Source: JBCBKU01 sp038521345 (GTDB lineage Bacteria > Pseudomonadota > Alphaproteobacteria > Rhodobacterales > Rhodobacteraceae). Taken from it: a stretch of DNA of 25,610 nt. The position numbers and the translations under genes were made by a program. The DNA lies in assembly GCA_038521345.1 (NCBI GenBank), contig JBCBKU010000030.1, positions 1 to 25,610 on the forward strand. The letters are read 5' to 3'. Positions 16,713 through 24,913 of this stretch are shown here, piece by piece (positions within the stretch are counted from its first letter, which is position 1; every line of letters starts with the position of its first letter). The notes beneath the pieces are model-generated. The model did not search any database and was not told the DNA's origin. It was given only the letters and a program-made list of their open reading frames with translations.

Positions 16713-17593
16713 TTCGCAATCGGTGGCAGGCTCATCAGAACGGCATTGGCATCATGCCCGGTCGCAAGCCCGAATTTCGTCCCTCGATCGTAGACTAGGT
16801 TGTACTCGGCATACAGCCCGCGATGAACCAACTGCACTTCGCGGTCAGCCTCGGTCCAAGGGGTGCCACGGCGCCGGTCGACGATAGGCAGAAACGCTTC
16901 GAGAAACGCACGTCCGGCGTCTTGTGTGAACGCAAAGTCCGCTTCCCAATCTCCGGTGTTGTGATCATCGAAAAAGATACCGCCAACCCCACGTGCCCGG
17001 CTACGATGCGGGATGAAAAAGTACTCGTCCGCCCAGGCCTTGAACTTTTGGTAGTACTCTGCGTCATGGGGTGCGCATCTCGCCTCGAGCGCAGCGTGAA
17101 ACGAAGTGGTGTCCTCTGCATACTCGATGCACGGATTCAAATCCGACCCCCCGCCGAACCACCAGGCATGCGGCGTCCAGAACATGCGGGTGTTCATGTG
17201 AACTGCGGGAACATGCGGGTTCCGCATGTGGGCGACAAGGCTGATGCCCGACGCCCAGAACCGCGGATCGTCGTCCATGCCCGGAACGCCACGCGCCGCC
17301 ATGGCTTTTTGCGCGGCAGACCCAAGTTCGCCGTAAACCTCAGACACATTGACGCCCACTTTCTCGAAAACCCGGCCGCCGCGCATAACGCTCATCAAGC
17401 CGCCGCCGGCATCATCACCGTTGTCTGACGCCCGCCGGGTTTCTGAGACGTCGAACTTTGCGGGGCCAATCTCTGCGTCAGGTCCGACGGTATGGCGAGT
17501 TTCCAAGTCCTCAAATGCAGCAACAATGCCGTCACGCAGTTCGCGAAACCACGCCGCTGCACGTGTCTTTCTCTCGTCCATCGTCGCGTCCAC
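16703..17593 (-). CDS. hemF: Oxygen-dependent coproporphyrinogen III oxidase
   Basis: HemF uses O2 to decarboxylate coproporphyrinogen III to protoporphyrinogen IX. Diagnostic segments are AGGGLMSVMRGGRVFEKVGVN, HMNTRMF, WWFGGGSDLNPCIEY...SFH, and GIFFDDHN, with the usual C-terminal LVYDRGTKFGLATG. I chose the GTG at 17593 (296 residues) because GGGGGAG lies six bases before it. The ATG at 17581 is the alternative but sits 18 bases from that site; the TTG at 17608 has no support. The gene lies 27 bases after the SDR stop and overlaps cobS by 10 bases. An oxygen-dependent enzyme indicates aerobic haem synthesis; HemN is not seen here. Confidence 0.95.
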   Translation of the reverse strand: MDATMDERKTRAAAWFRELRDGIVAAFEDLETRHTVGPDAEIGPAKFDVSETRRASDNGDDAGGGLMSVMRGGRVFEKVGVNVSEVYGELGSAAQKAMAARGVPGMDDDPRFWASGISLVAHMRNPHVPAVHMNTRMFWTPHAWWFGGGSDLNPCIEYAEDTTSFHAALEARCAPHDAEYYQKFKAWADEYFFIPHRSRARGVGGIFFDDHNTGDWEADFAFTQDAGRAFLEAFLPIVDRRRGTPWTEADREVQLVHRGLYAEYNLVYDRGTKFGLATGHDANAVLMSLPPIAKWT

Positions 17594-17599
17594 GGCACA

Positions 17600-17606
17600 C
17601 TCCCCC
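17600..17606 (-). promoter_or_regulatory. Ribosome binding site of hemF
   Basis: On the minus strand this reads GGGGGAG, with six bases before the GTG at 17593. It decides the hemF start in favour of GTG over the downstream ATG. Confidence 0.6.
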
Positions 17607-17620
17607 AAAATGTCGGCGCT

Positions 17621-18430
17621 TTAATGCGCCGGTGCATTCACGGCGTCAACAAGCGTACGTCCGCCATCGACCGTGAGGATCTGTCCGGTCATGAACTGCG
17701 CACCGTCCGACGCAAGAAACTGCGCCGCCTCGGCGACCTCGCTCGCGCTGGCGATGCGCCCAAGAGGCGTCCGATCAATGATCTCTGTGCGGTAGTCTCC
17801 GTGATCCTTGATCGCGCCCTGAAGCGATGCACTCATGACGCTGCCCAAGGCAACCGCATTCACACGAATTCTGTGGGGCGCGAGCACGACGGCAAGCGAC
17901 CGGGTCATCTGCTCGAGAGCCGCAGAGCTGACGGAATAGGCCAGAAGCTCTGGCTGCGTGCGTCGGGCGGCCACCGACGACAGGTTGATTATGGAACCGG
18001 CCGGCGCACTGTCATCTCCGGCTTGTTCGGCCTGCTTGATCATGCGACGCGCAAAAAGCTGTGACAAGCGGAGCGACGTCATTAGGTTTTGATTCAAGAG
18101 TTCTTGGACCGCGTCGTCGTCCGGGTTCAAGGGATCCGCGGTCCGTACTTGGCGGCTGCCGTTCACAAGTATGTCCACACGATCAAACGCATCGATCGTG
18201 AAGGACAGAAGGTTTGCAATCGTCAGCTTCTCGCGAAGATCTCCTGCGAACGCCCGGATATTGCCGTCCTCGGGCAAGTTGGTCCCAAGTTCGGCCTCTA
18301 GTTTGCGTTCGTCCATATCCGCGAAGACGACATTGGCGTCACGGTCGGCGAAGTGCCGTGCGATCGCGAGCCCCACGCCATTTGCCGCGCCTGTCACAAC
18401 GGCGGTTTTGCCAGAAATTCCGAAAGACAT
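17621..18430 (-). CDS. SDR-family protein with altered active site
   Basis: This is a classical short-chain dehydrogenase/reductase fold of 269 residues. The cofactor loop TGAANGVG (13-20) is intact, D38 at the end of beta-2 suggests NAD(H), and D64 and N115 are in place. The active site is degenerate: serine is present (S151/S152 in NLSSVA) and tyrosine is present (Y165), but the lysine four residues later is S169 (YSVSS instead of YxxxK). The NAG motif reads N90-G-S. It may therefore be inactive as an oxidoreductase, a binding or regulatory protein, or use another base. It sits 12 bases after the RsmC-like gene and 27 before hemF, so it is in their operon. No substrate can be named. Confidence 0.85.
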   Translation of the reverse strand: MSFGISGKTAVVTGAANGVGLAIARHFADRDANVVFADMDERKLEAELGTNLPEDGNIRAFAGDLREKLTIANLLSFTIDAFDRVDILVNGSRQVRTADPLNPDDDAVQELLNQNLMTSLRLSQLFARRMIKQAEQAGDDSAPAGSIINLSSVAARRTQPELLAYSVSSAALEQMTRSLAVVLAPHRIRVNAVALGSVMSASLQGAIKDHGDYRTEIIDRTPLGRIASASEVAEAAQFLASDGAQFMTGQILTVDGGRTLVDAVNAPAH

Positions 18431-18442
18431 AGGAAGGGCCCC

Positions 18443-19438
18443 CTAGGCGCTGCGGTGGCGAGGACCGCTCGCGTGAAAGAGTTTGTAGCGTGGATCGCCG
18501 GGAAGTTCACGAACGTTCTGAAAGGCATCGCTCAGCGTCGCCTCGTAAGGAAGGTGTCGATTGGCCACCATCCAGAGATCTCCTCTTGGTGTCAGGATGC
18601 GCGAAGCGTTTTCGATAAAGCGGCGCCCCAGTTCTGGCGACCCCGCGGCGCCGTTGTGAAACGGCGGGTTCATCACAACCGCATCACAAGCTACATCTGG
18701 CCGCCAATCTGTGGCGTCTGCCCAATGGAACCGCGCGCGGTCGTCGTCCACGTTCGATCGCGCGCAATCCAGCGCCACGCCATCCGCTTCCACCACATCA
18801 AGCAGCTCAAGTTGCGCGCTGCGCTCAAGCAGCTGAGCCGACAAGTAGCCCCAACTGGCACCCAGATCCGCAACATGACGCCCCAACTTATGAGGCAGAG
18901 CCTCGACCAACAGAACAGACCCCGGATCAGGCCCATCGGCAGAGAACGTGCCGGCCGCGGTACGATAACCCGAAACGTGTTGAGGCGGCGATCGCCAATC
19001 GCTCAGGTCCTGACCCGGGGCGAGACTGAAGATCTTTCCGTGTGCCTTCGCGATAGGCAGGCCGACATCTGCCCTTGCTTTCAGGTCTCGGTAAATGCTG
19101 TCTACGCCCGAAGTCTTTTCCCCATCTATCCAGATCTCGGCCCCTGTTTCTGCCGCAGTGGCCAACATATCTCGCGCCGCCACTTTTGCTCGGGGGAGAA
19201 CCACGATCAAAAGGCGGGTGCCCGATAGGATGCCCGACTCCACCCGGTAGCCGGAAACAAGAAACGCATCGACATCGGGTTTCCAGCGGGAAACCAGTGT
19301 CAGTCGGTCGCTGGGAAGCGAACCGAGATCATATCGGGCCCCGGCGCCAACCACGCCGATCTCGCCCGTTTCGGGTAATGCGAGTGCTCCCGATTCAATT
19401 GCAAAGGTCAGCCGAGACAGGTGGGCCAAAAGGTACAC
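18443..19438 (-). CDS. Class I SAM-dependent methyltransferase, RsmC-like
   Basis: This is probably a 16S rRNA guanine-N2 methyltransferase of the RsmC/RlmG group. The 331-residue protein has a divergent N-terminal half (a degenerate methyltransferase-like domain) and a catalytic C-terminal half. The SAM-binding motif I reads VADLGASWGYLSAQL, and the catalytic NPPF motif (NPPFHNG) is at 257-260. The GTG at 19438 is taken as start; a TTG three codons later is possible and neither has a strong ribosome site. It lies 21 bases after clpS and 12 before the SDR, on the same strand. RlmG or a related N2-guanine methyltransferase is the main alternative. Confidence 0.85.
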   Translation of the reverse strand: MYLLAHLSRLTFAIESGALALPETGEIGVVGAGARYDLGSLPSDRLTLVSRWKPDVDAFLVSGYRVESGILSGTRLLIVVLPRAKVAARDMLATAAETGAEIWIDGEKTSGVDSIYRDLKARADVGLPIAKAHGKIFSLAPGQDLSDWRSPPQHVSGYRTAAGTFSADGPDPGSVLLVEALPHKLGRHVADLGASWGYLSAQLLERSAQLELLDVVEADGVALDCARSNVDDDRARFHWADATDWRPDVACDAVVMNPPFHNGAAGSPELGRRFIENASRILTPRGDLWMVANRHLPYEATLSDAFQNVRELPGDPRYKLFHASGPRHRSA

Positions 19439-19459
19439 AAGGTCGCGCGGTCGCGATCC

Positions 19460-19801
19460 CTATTCCTTTTCCATGGTGCATTGAAGCGGGTGTTGGTGGC
19501 GGCGTGCGAAATCCATCACTTGACCGACCTTGGTCTCGGCGACCTCGTGGCTGAAGACGCCAACGACGGCTACACCCTTCTTGTGCACGGTTAGCATCAG
19601 CTCAAATGCCTGTGCGTGCGTCATGCCAAAAAACCGTTCCAGAACATGAACAACAAATTCCATTGGCGTGAAATCGTCGTTCAGCAACAACACCTTATAT
19701 AGCGGCGGACGCTGAGTCTTTGTCCGCGTCTCAAGAAGAACGCCGGCATCGTCCCCGTTGCGCTTGACGGGCTCATCATCCTTCTCGGATAGCTTATGCA
19801 A
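19460..19801 (-). CDS. clpS: ClpS, ClpAP N-degron adaptor
   Basis: ClpS delivers substrates bearing N-degron residues to the ClpAP protease. The core is unmistakable: LYKVLLLNDDFTPMEFVVH, LERFFGMTHAQAFELM, VHKKGVAVVGVFSHEVAETK and the C-terminal RRHQHPLQCTMEKE. The conserved NDD-TP and M residues of the binding pocket are present. No ATG occurs in frame near the start, so a TTG at 19801 (113 residues) or at 19816 must be used. Neither has a strong ribosome site and the N-terminal tail is uncertain. The frame stays open to 20647, but that extension lies antisense to the HAD gene and is not ClpS. This is the first gene of the clpS-rsmC-SDR-hemF-cobS run. clpA is not in the window. Confidence 0.93.
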   Translation of the reverse strand: MHKLSEKDDEPVKRNGDDAGVLLETRTKTQRPPLYKVLLLNDDFTPMEFVVHVLERFFGMTHAQAFELMLTVHKKGVAVVGVFSHEVAETKVGQVMDFARRHQHPLQCTMEKE

Positions 19802-19853
19802 AATCGAAATCGACAAGTGTCCTGCAATCGGGCTCGTGGTCGGCCGCGGCGAC

Positions 19854-19881
19854 AATATAGGCGCCGTACGACGTGTGAAAA
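19854..19881 (-). promoter_or_regulatory. Candidate clpS operon promoter
   Basis: On the minus strand TTTTCA (complement of 19876-19881) and TATATT (complement of 19854-19859) are spaced by 16 bases. That would place transcription start about 30-45 bases before the clpS TTG. The -10 matches consensus at 5 of 6 positions, the -35 at 4 of 6. It lies within the 105-base gap shared with the divergent HAD gene. Confidence 0.4.
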
Positions 19882-19892
19882 GAGGGAAGAAC

Positions 19893-19898
19893 GGAGGA
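19893..19898 (+). promoter_or_regulatory. Ribosome binding site of the HAD gene
   Basis: GGAGGA lies eight bases before a TTG at 19907. It fixes that TTG as the start rather than the ATG at 19796, whose arginine-rich extension overlaps clpS. Confidence 0.75.
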
Positions 19899-19906
19899 TC
19901 TTCGAC

Positions 19907-20596
19907 TTGTCCACTGGAATCTCGGTTGTCGGGCTCGATGCCGACGACACACTCTGGGAAAACGAAACCTTCTTTCGCCTGACACAAGACCGGTTCGCTG
20001 AGCTTCTCAAGGACCATGTCGACGGTGATCACCTCATGGATAGACTGCTTGAAGCAGAGACACGGAATATCGGCCATTACGGGTTTGGCATCAAAGGCTT
20101 CGTTCTCTCTATGATCGAGACCGCGCTGGACGTTACCGGGGACCGCGTGCCCGCTTCTGTCATACGCGAGCTGGTCAATGCAGGTCAGGAAATGTTGCAA
20201 CACCCGGTGCGCCTGCTGCCCCACGCCGCCGAGGTTGTCGACGAATTGTCTGCACATCACGAACTGGTGCTGATTACCAAGGGTGATTTGCTGCATCAGG
20301 AACAGAAGATTGCGCGGTCCGGTCTGGGCGATCAGTTCGACAGAGTTGAAATCGTTTCCACCAAAACCGTCTCGACCTACCAAAGAATCTTCGGGTCCCA
20401 GACCGAAGCCGCGATGATGGTCGGGGATTCCATGGCTTCCGACGTGCGACCGGCGCTTTCCGCGGGCGCTTGGGGTGTGTTCGTGCCGACGGGGCGGGCC
20501 TGGGCTCTTGAAGCTGCCGATCCCCCGGAAGACCCCAGCAGATACTTTGAGATATGCGATCTGGGCGAGCTGCCCGGCGTCATTCGCCAGATTTGA
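19907..20596 (+). CDS. HAD-superfamily phosphatase
   Basis: This is a predicted cytoplasmic HAD (haloacid dehalogenase-like) hydrolase of 229 residues. Motif I is GLDADDTLWEN, with nucleophile D11 and acid/base D13. Motif II is the threonine in VLITKGD, motif III the lysine around STKTVSTYQ, and motif IV VGDSMASDV. The helical cap between motifs I and II marks subclass I. Substrate cannot be told; such proteins usually act on small phosphate esters. The TTG start has GGAGGA eight bases ahead. The open frame extends to 19796, but that part overlaps clpS and has no HAD similarity. It is divergent from clpS. Confidence 0.9.
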   Translation: MSTGISVVGLDADDTLWENETFFRLTQDRFAELLKDHVDGDHLMDRLLEAETRNIGHYGFGIKGFVLSMIETALDVTGDRVPASVIRELVNAGQEMLQHPVRLLPHAAEVVDELSAHHELVLITKGDLLHQEQKIARSGLGDQFDRVEIVSTKTVSTYQRIFGSQTEAAMMVGDSMASDVRPALSAGAWGVFVPTGRAWALEAADPPEDPSRYFEICDLGELPGVIRQI

Positions 20597-20638
20597 TGAT
20601 TGGCCTGCAACACGTTGCCGTTTCGTTGAAATTCGAGT

Positions 20639-20667
20639 TTTCCACAACTCCGAAGCTGTGCTAGATT
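20639..20667 (+). promoter_or_regulatory. Candidate promoter for the D-Ala-D-Ala carboxypeptidase gene
   Basis: TTTCCA (20639-20644) and TAGATT (20662-20667) with a 17-base spacer lie about 60 bases before the ATG at 20729. Each matches consensus at 4 of 6. The overlapping TTTTCCACA is one base off a DnaA box. The remainder of the 132-base gap shows nothing else. Confidence 0.3.
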
Positions 20668-20728
20668 AAGGATAATATTGACGGATCGGGCGTAGACCCG
20701 GCCGCAGAGGCAGGCAAAGGCAGTTTCG

Positions 20729-22123
20729 ATGGCAAAACGCCGGGGACAGTACGCGCGCGGCGCGTTCCCACTTCTTTTGATGTTGTTTTTTATCGCACCT
20801 GCGGTCGTAGCCGCCGCGCCCTACGCCGCAATGGTCATGGACGCGCGAACGGGTGAGGTTCTGCACTCGCGAAACGCGGATACCCGGCTCCATCCGGCTT
20901 CGCTAACGAAGATGATGACGCTCTACGTCGCGTTTGAGGCGGTTTCACGAGGTGAGATTTCGCTTGATACACGCGTCCGGATCAGTCCCAAGGCTGCCGC
21001 CGAACCCCCGTCGAAGCTGGGGCTCAAGTCGGGTCAGCAGATCGCACTTCGGTACCTGATACGCGCTGCAGCGGTTAAATCCGCCAACGACGCCGCCACA
21101 GCAATCGGTGAAGCCATTTCCGGGTCCGAGGCGGCCTTTGCGCGCCGTATGAACCGCACCGCACGTGCTCTTGGCATGACGCGAACCACCTTCAAGAATG
21201 CTCATGGACTGACCGAGGCCGGCCATATGTCCACGGCGCGCGACATGACCATCATGGGCCGACGGCTGTTCTACGACTTCCCTGAGTACTACAATATCTT
21301 CTCGCGCGTTTCGACGGATGCGGGTGTCAAGAATGTATCGAACACCAATGGCCGGCTCCTGTCCAACTACCGCGGCGCAGACGGCATCAAGACCGGCTAC
21401 ACTCGGGCCGCAGGCTACAACCTCGTTGCTTCGGCTGAGCGAGGAAGCGAAAGGATTATCGCAACGGTTTTTGGCGGGCGATCCACCGCCTCACGCAATG
21501 CTCGCGTTGCGGAGCTGCTTGACATGGGGTTCGACAGAGCACCGTCTCGCGTTGCCATCCGGAAACCCGCCCCACCGGCCTATGAAGGAAACGGCAAGTC
21601 GGTTCGGCTAACCGGCGCGATCGTGAAAAGTCCTCGGCCAGTGCGCCGACCACTGCCAGGCGCGCCTACTGTCAATGAAGACGTCCTGGTGGCAATGCGC
21701 GAGGACATCGATGTCGCGCTTGCACTAGTAGACATTGAGCAGACCCGAGCCCCGCTACCAATCATAGATCTCAACGCGGTCCAGGGCAGTCTGACTGCCG
21801 TGCCCCGCCCCCCTGTGCGCCCGGCCCGTCGTCGCATTGCCGAAGTCCCGAAGGAACCAGTCTCGGCGCGGTTGTCGACGTCCGGCGGTCGCCACTGGGC
21901 CATCACCGTGGGTCGGTACACGACCCGCCACGAAGCAGAACGCATTCTGCTTCAGACCGCGCTGCTCGAAATCGGAACCCTTGATGAAGCTCTACGGAAA
22001 GTGGTTCAGAAGCCTGCCGGTTGGGAGGCAAATTTCGTTGGTCTCTCCGAGGATCAGGCAGACATGGCCTGCCGTCGGCTTCTTGCGCGACGTCTCGCCT
22101 GCGAAACCGTCGGCCCGGGTTAG
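20729..22123 (+). CDS. D-alanyl-D-alanine carboxypeptidase (S11) with SPOR domain
   Basis: This is a penicillin-binding protein of the DacA/DacC type that trims the terminal D-Ala of peptidoglycan stem peptides. The 464-residue product has a signal peptide cleaved after about A29/A30. The three active-site motifs are complete: SLTK (S58-K61), SAN (S118-N120) and KTG (K221-G223). A Pro-rich linker (about 270-380) leads to a C-terminal SPOR domain (about 386-462, starting GRHWAITVGRYTTRHEAE) that would bind denuded glycan strands at the septum. A purine-rich site AAAGGCAG precedes the ATG. It converges on yejF with 3 bases between stops. No membrane anchor helix is seen, so the SPOR domain may be the tether. 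Confidence 0.93.
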   Translation: MAKRRGQYARGAFPLLLMLFFIAPAVVAAAPYAAMVMDARTGEVLHSRNADTRLHPASLTKMMTLYVAFEAVSRGEISLDTRVRISPKAAAEPPSKLGLKSGQQIALRYLIRAAAVKSANDAATAIGEAISGSEAAFARRMNRTARALGMTRTTFKNAHGLTEAGHMSTARDMTIMGRRLFYDFPEYYNIFSRVSTDAGVKNVSNTNGRLLSNYRGADGIKTGYTRAAGYNLVASAERGSERIIATVFGGRSTASRNARVAELLDMGFDRAPSRVAIRKPAPPAYEGNGKSVRLTGAIVKSPRPVRRPLPGAPTVNEDVLVAMREDIDVALALVDIEQTRAPLPIIDLNAVQGSLTAVPRPPVRPARRRIAEVPKEPVSARLSTSGGRHWAITVGRYTTRHEAERILLQTALLEIGTLDEALRKVVQKPAGWEANFVGLSEDQADMACRRLLARRLACETVGPG

Positions 22124-22126
22124 AAG

Positions 22127-23734
22127 CTACTCAGCGGCGACATGGTCCACGTCGAAAGCCGCCGCCATTAGCGCACGGGTATAGGACGTTTTGGGCGCGT
22201 CAAAAATCTGCGCTGCGTCCCCTGTCTCGACGATATCGCCGCGCTGCATCACGAGCACCTTGTGGGCAAGAGCGCGCACAACCTTCAAGTCGTGGCTTAT
22301 GAAGATATAGGCCAAGGAGAACTTCTGCTGGAGGTTCCGCAGTAGTTCAACGATCTGCACTTGTACGGTCATGTCGAGAGCTGATGTTGGCTCGTCAAGA
22401 ACAACCAGCCGGGGTCTCAGGATCATTGCGCGGGCAATCGCGATACGCTGCCGCTGACCGCCTGAAAATTCATGCGGATATCGGTGCATGGTCATTGGGT
22501 CCAGTCCCACCTCGACCATGATTTCGGCGACCATCTCGGACGGATTCCGTCCCGGCTCGGTCCCGTGTACAGTCAAGCCCTCTGCGATGATCTCTTCCAC
22601 CGTCATACGAGGAGAAAGCGAGCCGTACGGATCCTGAAAAACGATCTGCATGTCCCGGCGGAGTGGTCGCAGCTTCTTTGTCCGCCAATCCTGAATGTCT
22701 TGTCCGAGAAAGACCACCGGACCATTTGACTGGATGAGGCGCATCATCGCAAGCGCAAGCGTGGTCTTGCCGGACCCGCTCTCGCCGACAATTCCGATCG
22801 TCTCTCCTGCGCGGACCGAAAATGTCGCCGCGTTCACAGCCTTCACATGCCCGACCGTCTGCTTCAACAAGCCGCGTTGGATCGGGAACCAGATCCGCAG
22901 GTCTTCCGTATATGCAATGGTCTCCGCGCCTTCGGGCACAGGATCCGGGTACCCCGCGGCTTCGGCCGATAGTAGCTTGATCGTGTAGGAATGTGTCGGG
23001 CGTTCGAAGATCTCGGCGGTCTGTCCGGACTCGACCACCTCCCCGTCTTTCATCACACAGACCCGGTCCGCAAACTTCCGAACAATGCCAAGATCGTGCG
23101 TGATGAACAGCATCGACATACCCATGTCGCGCTTCAATTCGGCCAGAAGCTCCAGTATCTGCGCCTGGATCGTCACGTCGAGCGCCGTCGTGGGCTCGTC
23201 GGCGATCAACAACTCGGGTCCGTTGGCAAGCGCCATGGCGATCATCACACGCTGGCGCTGCCCGCCCGACAATTGGTGGGGATAAGCGCCAAGGCGCATC
23301 TCAGGGTCCTGAATGCCGACCTTGTGCAAAAGCTCAAGGATCCTGGCACGCGCCTCGGGGCCGGTCAGGCCCTGGTGGATCGCGAGGCTTTCACCCAACT
23401 GTTTTTCCAGCGTGTGGAGTGGGTTCAGCGACGTCATCGGCTCCTGAAAGATAAAACTGACGTCATTGCCGCGAACACGGCGCAGTTCGGTCTCGTCCAC
23501 GCCGACCATCTCGGCTCCTCGATAGAGAACCGAACCGCGGATCTCGGCACTACCTGGCAACAACCCCATGGTCGACAAGGCCGACACCGACTTGCCGGAC
23601 CCGGATTCGCCAACCAAGGCCACAGTTTCGCCGGCATGAATGTCGAACGACACCCCACGCACGGCTGCCGAAACCGCCCCGTCCTGCCGGAAATCCACGT
23701 GGAGCTCCCTAACTGAAAGGACTGGATCGCTCAC
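22127..23734 (-). CDS. yejF: Oligopeptide ABC transporter ATPase, two fused ABC domains (YejF)
   Basis: This is the ATPase of a Yej-type peptide importer. The 535 residues hold two ABC domains. The first has Walker A GESGSGKS (42-49) and signature LSGGQRQR with Walker B LLIADEPTTALD. The second has Walker A GESGSGKTT (about 320), signature FSGGQRQR and LVVLDEPTSALD. Each ends with the oligopeptide-family extension. Its start overlaps the yejE stop by 4 bases, and it is the last gene of the operon. The DppD/DppF fusion form is characteristic of YejF/GsiA. YejF fits because of the two permease genes upstream. Confidence 0.93.
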   Translation of the reverse strand: MSDPVLSVRELHVDFRQDGAVSAAVRGVSFDIHAGETVALVGESGSGKSVSALSTMGLLPGSAEIRGSVLYRGAEMVGVDETELRRVRGNDVSFIFQEPMTSLNPLHTLEKQLGESLAIHQGLTGPEARARILELLHKVGIQDPEMRLGAYPHQLSGGQRQRVMIAMALANGPELLIADEPTTALDVTIQAQILELLAELKRDMGMSMLFITHDLGIVRKFADRVCVMKDGEVVESGQTAEIFERPTHSYTIKLLSAEAAGYPDPVPEGAETIAYTEDLRIWFPIQRGLLKQTVGHVKAVNAATFSVRAGETIGIVGESGSGKTTLALAMMRLIQSNGPVVFLGQDIQDWRTKKLRPLRRDMQIVFQDPYGSLSPRMTVEEIIAEGLTVHGTEPGRNPSEMVAEIMVEVGLDPMTMHRYPHEFSGGQRQRIAIARAMILRPRLVVLDEPTSALDMTVQVQIVELLRNLQQKFSLAYIFISHDLKVVRALAHKVLVMQRGDIVETGDAAQIFDAPKTSYTRALMAAAFDVDHVAAE

Positions 23735-24912
23735 TGAAAGGTCTTTCTCGGGTCGAAGGCGTCACGCACACCCTCGAAGATAAAAACAAGAAGCGAAAGC
23801 ATGATCGCGAACGTGAAGAAGGCGGTAAAGCCAAGCCACGGCGCCTGCAGGTTCTGCTTGGCCTGAAGTGTGAGCTCACCAAGCGACGGCGCCGAGGACG
23901 GCAAGCCGAAGCCAAGGAAATCAAGCGCCGCGAGGCCACCAATCGCCCCGGTTACGATAAAGGGCATCAGCGTTAATGTCGCCACCATCGCATTGGGCAA
24001 CATGTGACGGAACATGATCGTCCAGTTGGAGACGCCAAGCGCACGCGCCGCCCGGACATACTCGAAGTTGCGCGCCCGCAGAAACTCGGCCCGGACGACG
24101 CCAACCAGCGCCGTCCATCCAAATAGGACGCTTAGAATAACCAGCATCCAGAAACTCCGCCCGAAAATCGCGAACATGATGATGATCACGTATAACGACG
24201 GCGTCGCCCCCCAGATCTCGATGATCCGCTGGAAGATGAGGTCGAGCCAGCCCCCGAAGAAGCCCTGAACCGCGCCCGCGATGATCCCGATGATGCTCGC
24301 GCAGACAGTCACGATCAACGCAAACAGGATCGACAGACGGAAGCCATGAATAACCCGCGCGGCGACGTCGCGGCTTGTATCGTCGGTGCCGAGAATGTTC
24401 TGCGATGTCGGCGGCCCGGGCGCCACGCCGCCGGTATCCACGATACTGTCATAGCTATAGGGGATCAGCGGCCAGAGCAGCCAGCCGCGCTGGATATCCG
24501 TCCCGTCGACGACATCGTCCGCAGCATCCTCAATCACGCCCTCCGGGTCATCGAAACAGGCATCGAGACCACCCGAGACGATCAGGCACTGGACCTCGAC
24601 ATCGCCGTAGACCGCTTCGGTCCGGAAATCACCCCCGAACGCGGTCTCCGGGTAAAACCGAAAGACGGGCATGTGCAGTTCGCCCTGGTAGCTGACGAGG
24701 ATCGGTTTGTCGTTTGCGATGAACTCTGCAAAGAGCGACAGACCGAAGAGGACGCTGAAGATAACCAGCGACCAATAGGCGCGGGAATTTCGGCGAAAGT
24801 TCCGCCAGCGCCGCTGCCCAAGCGGAGACAGGGTGAATGGCCCCCGCTTCTTTTCGGGAGGCGCGGCTGCGGGCTGTGGCGGGATCGGGTCGAGTTCTTC
24901 TGCGACCGCCAT
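23731..24912 (-). CDS. yejE: Peptide ABC transporter permease (YejE)
   Basis: This inner-membrane permease of the Yej peptide importer has 393 residues. The first membrane helix (about 43-64) is followed by a long periplasmic loop (FYPETAFGGDFRT to LGTDDTSRD). Five further helices include the EAA-type loop around RARNFEYVRAARALGVS. The loop carries two cysteines (EVQCLIVSGGLDACFDD) in a segment that I recall being common in Rhodobacterales YejE proteins. I chose the ATG at 24912 because it lies one base after the yejB stop. The open frame reaches 24960, but the extra 16 residues overlap yejB and are unsupported. Confidence 0.94.
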   Translation of the reverse strand: MAVAEELDPIPPQPAAAPPEKKRGPFTLSPLGQRRWRNFRRNSRAYWSLVIFSVLFGLSLFAEFIANDKPILVSYQGELHMPVFRFYPETAFGGDFRTEAVYGDVEVQCLIVSGGLDACFDDPEGVIEDAADDVVDGTDIQRGWLLWPLIPYSYDSIVDTGGVAPGPPTSQNILGTDDTSRDVAARVIHGFRLSILFALIVTVCASIIGIIAGAVQGFFGGWLDLIFQRIIEIWGATPSLYVIIIMFAIFGRSFWMLVILSVLFGWTALVGVVRAEFLRARNFEYVRAARALGVSNWTIMFRHMLPNAMVATLTLMPFIVTGAIGGLAALDFLGFGLPSSAPSLGELTLQAKQNLQAPWLGFTAFFTFAIMLSLLVFIFEGVRDAFDPRKTFQ

Positions 24913-24913
24913 G

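Noticed and set aside
18353..19228. A 291-codon plus-strand frame opposite the RsmC-like gene
   Set aside because: The minus strand has a SAM motif and NPPF catalytic motif; the plus frame shows none.
19802..20647. Long upstream extension of the clpS frame
   Set aside because: It lies antisense to the HAD gene, whose motifs and ribosome site are clear. ClpS itself needs only about 113 residues.
22991..23716. A 241-codon plus-strand frame opposite yejF
   Set aside because: The complementary strand carries a full two-domain ABC ATPase; the plus frame is a GC-bias shadow with no motif.
24538..24620. Cysteine-bearing insertion in the YejE periplasmic loop as a novelty
   Set aside because: This segment resembles what I recall of other Rhodobacterales YejE proteins, so it is probably a lineage feature rather than something new.
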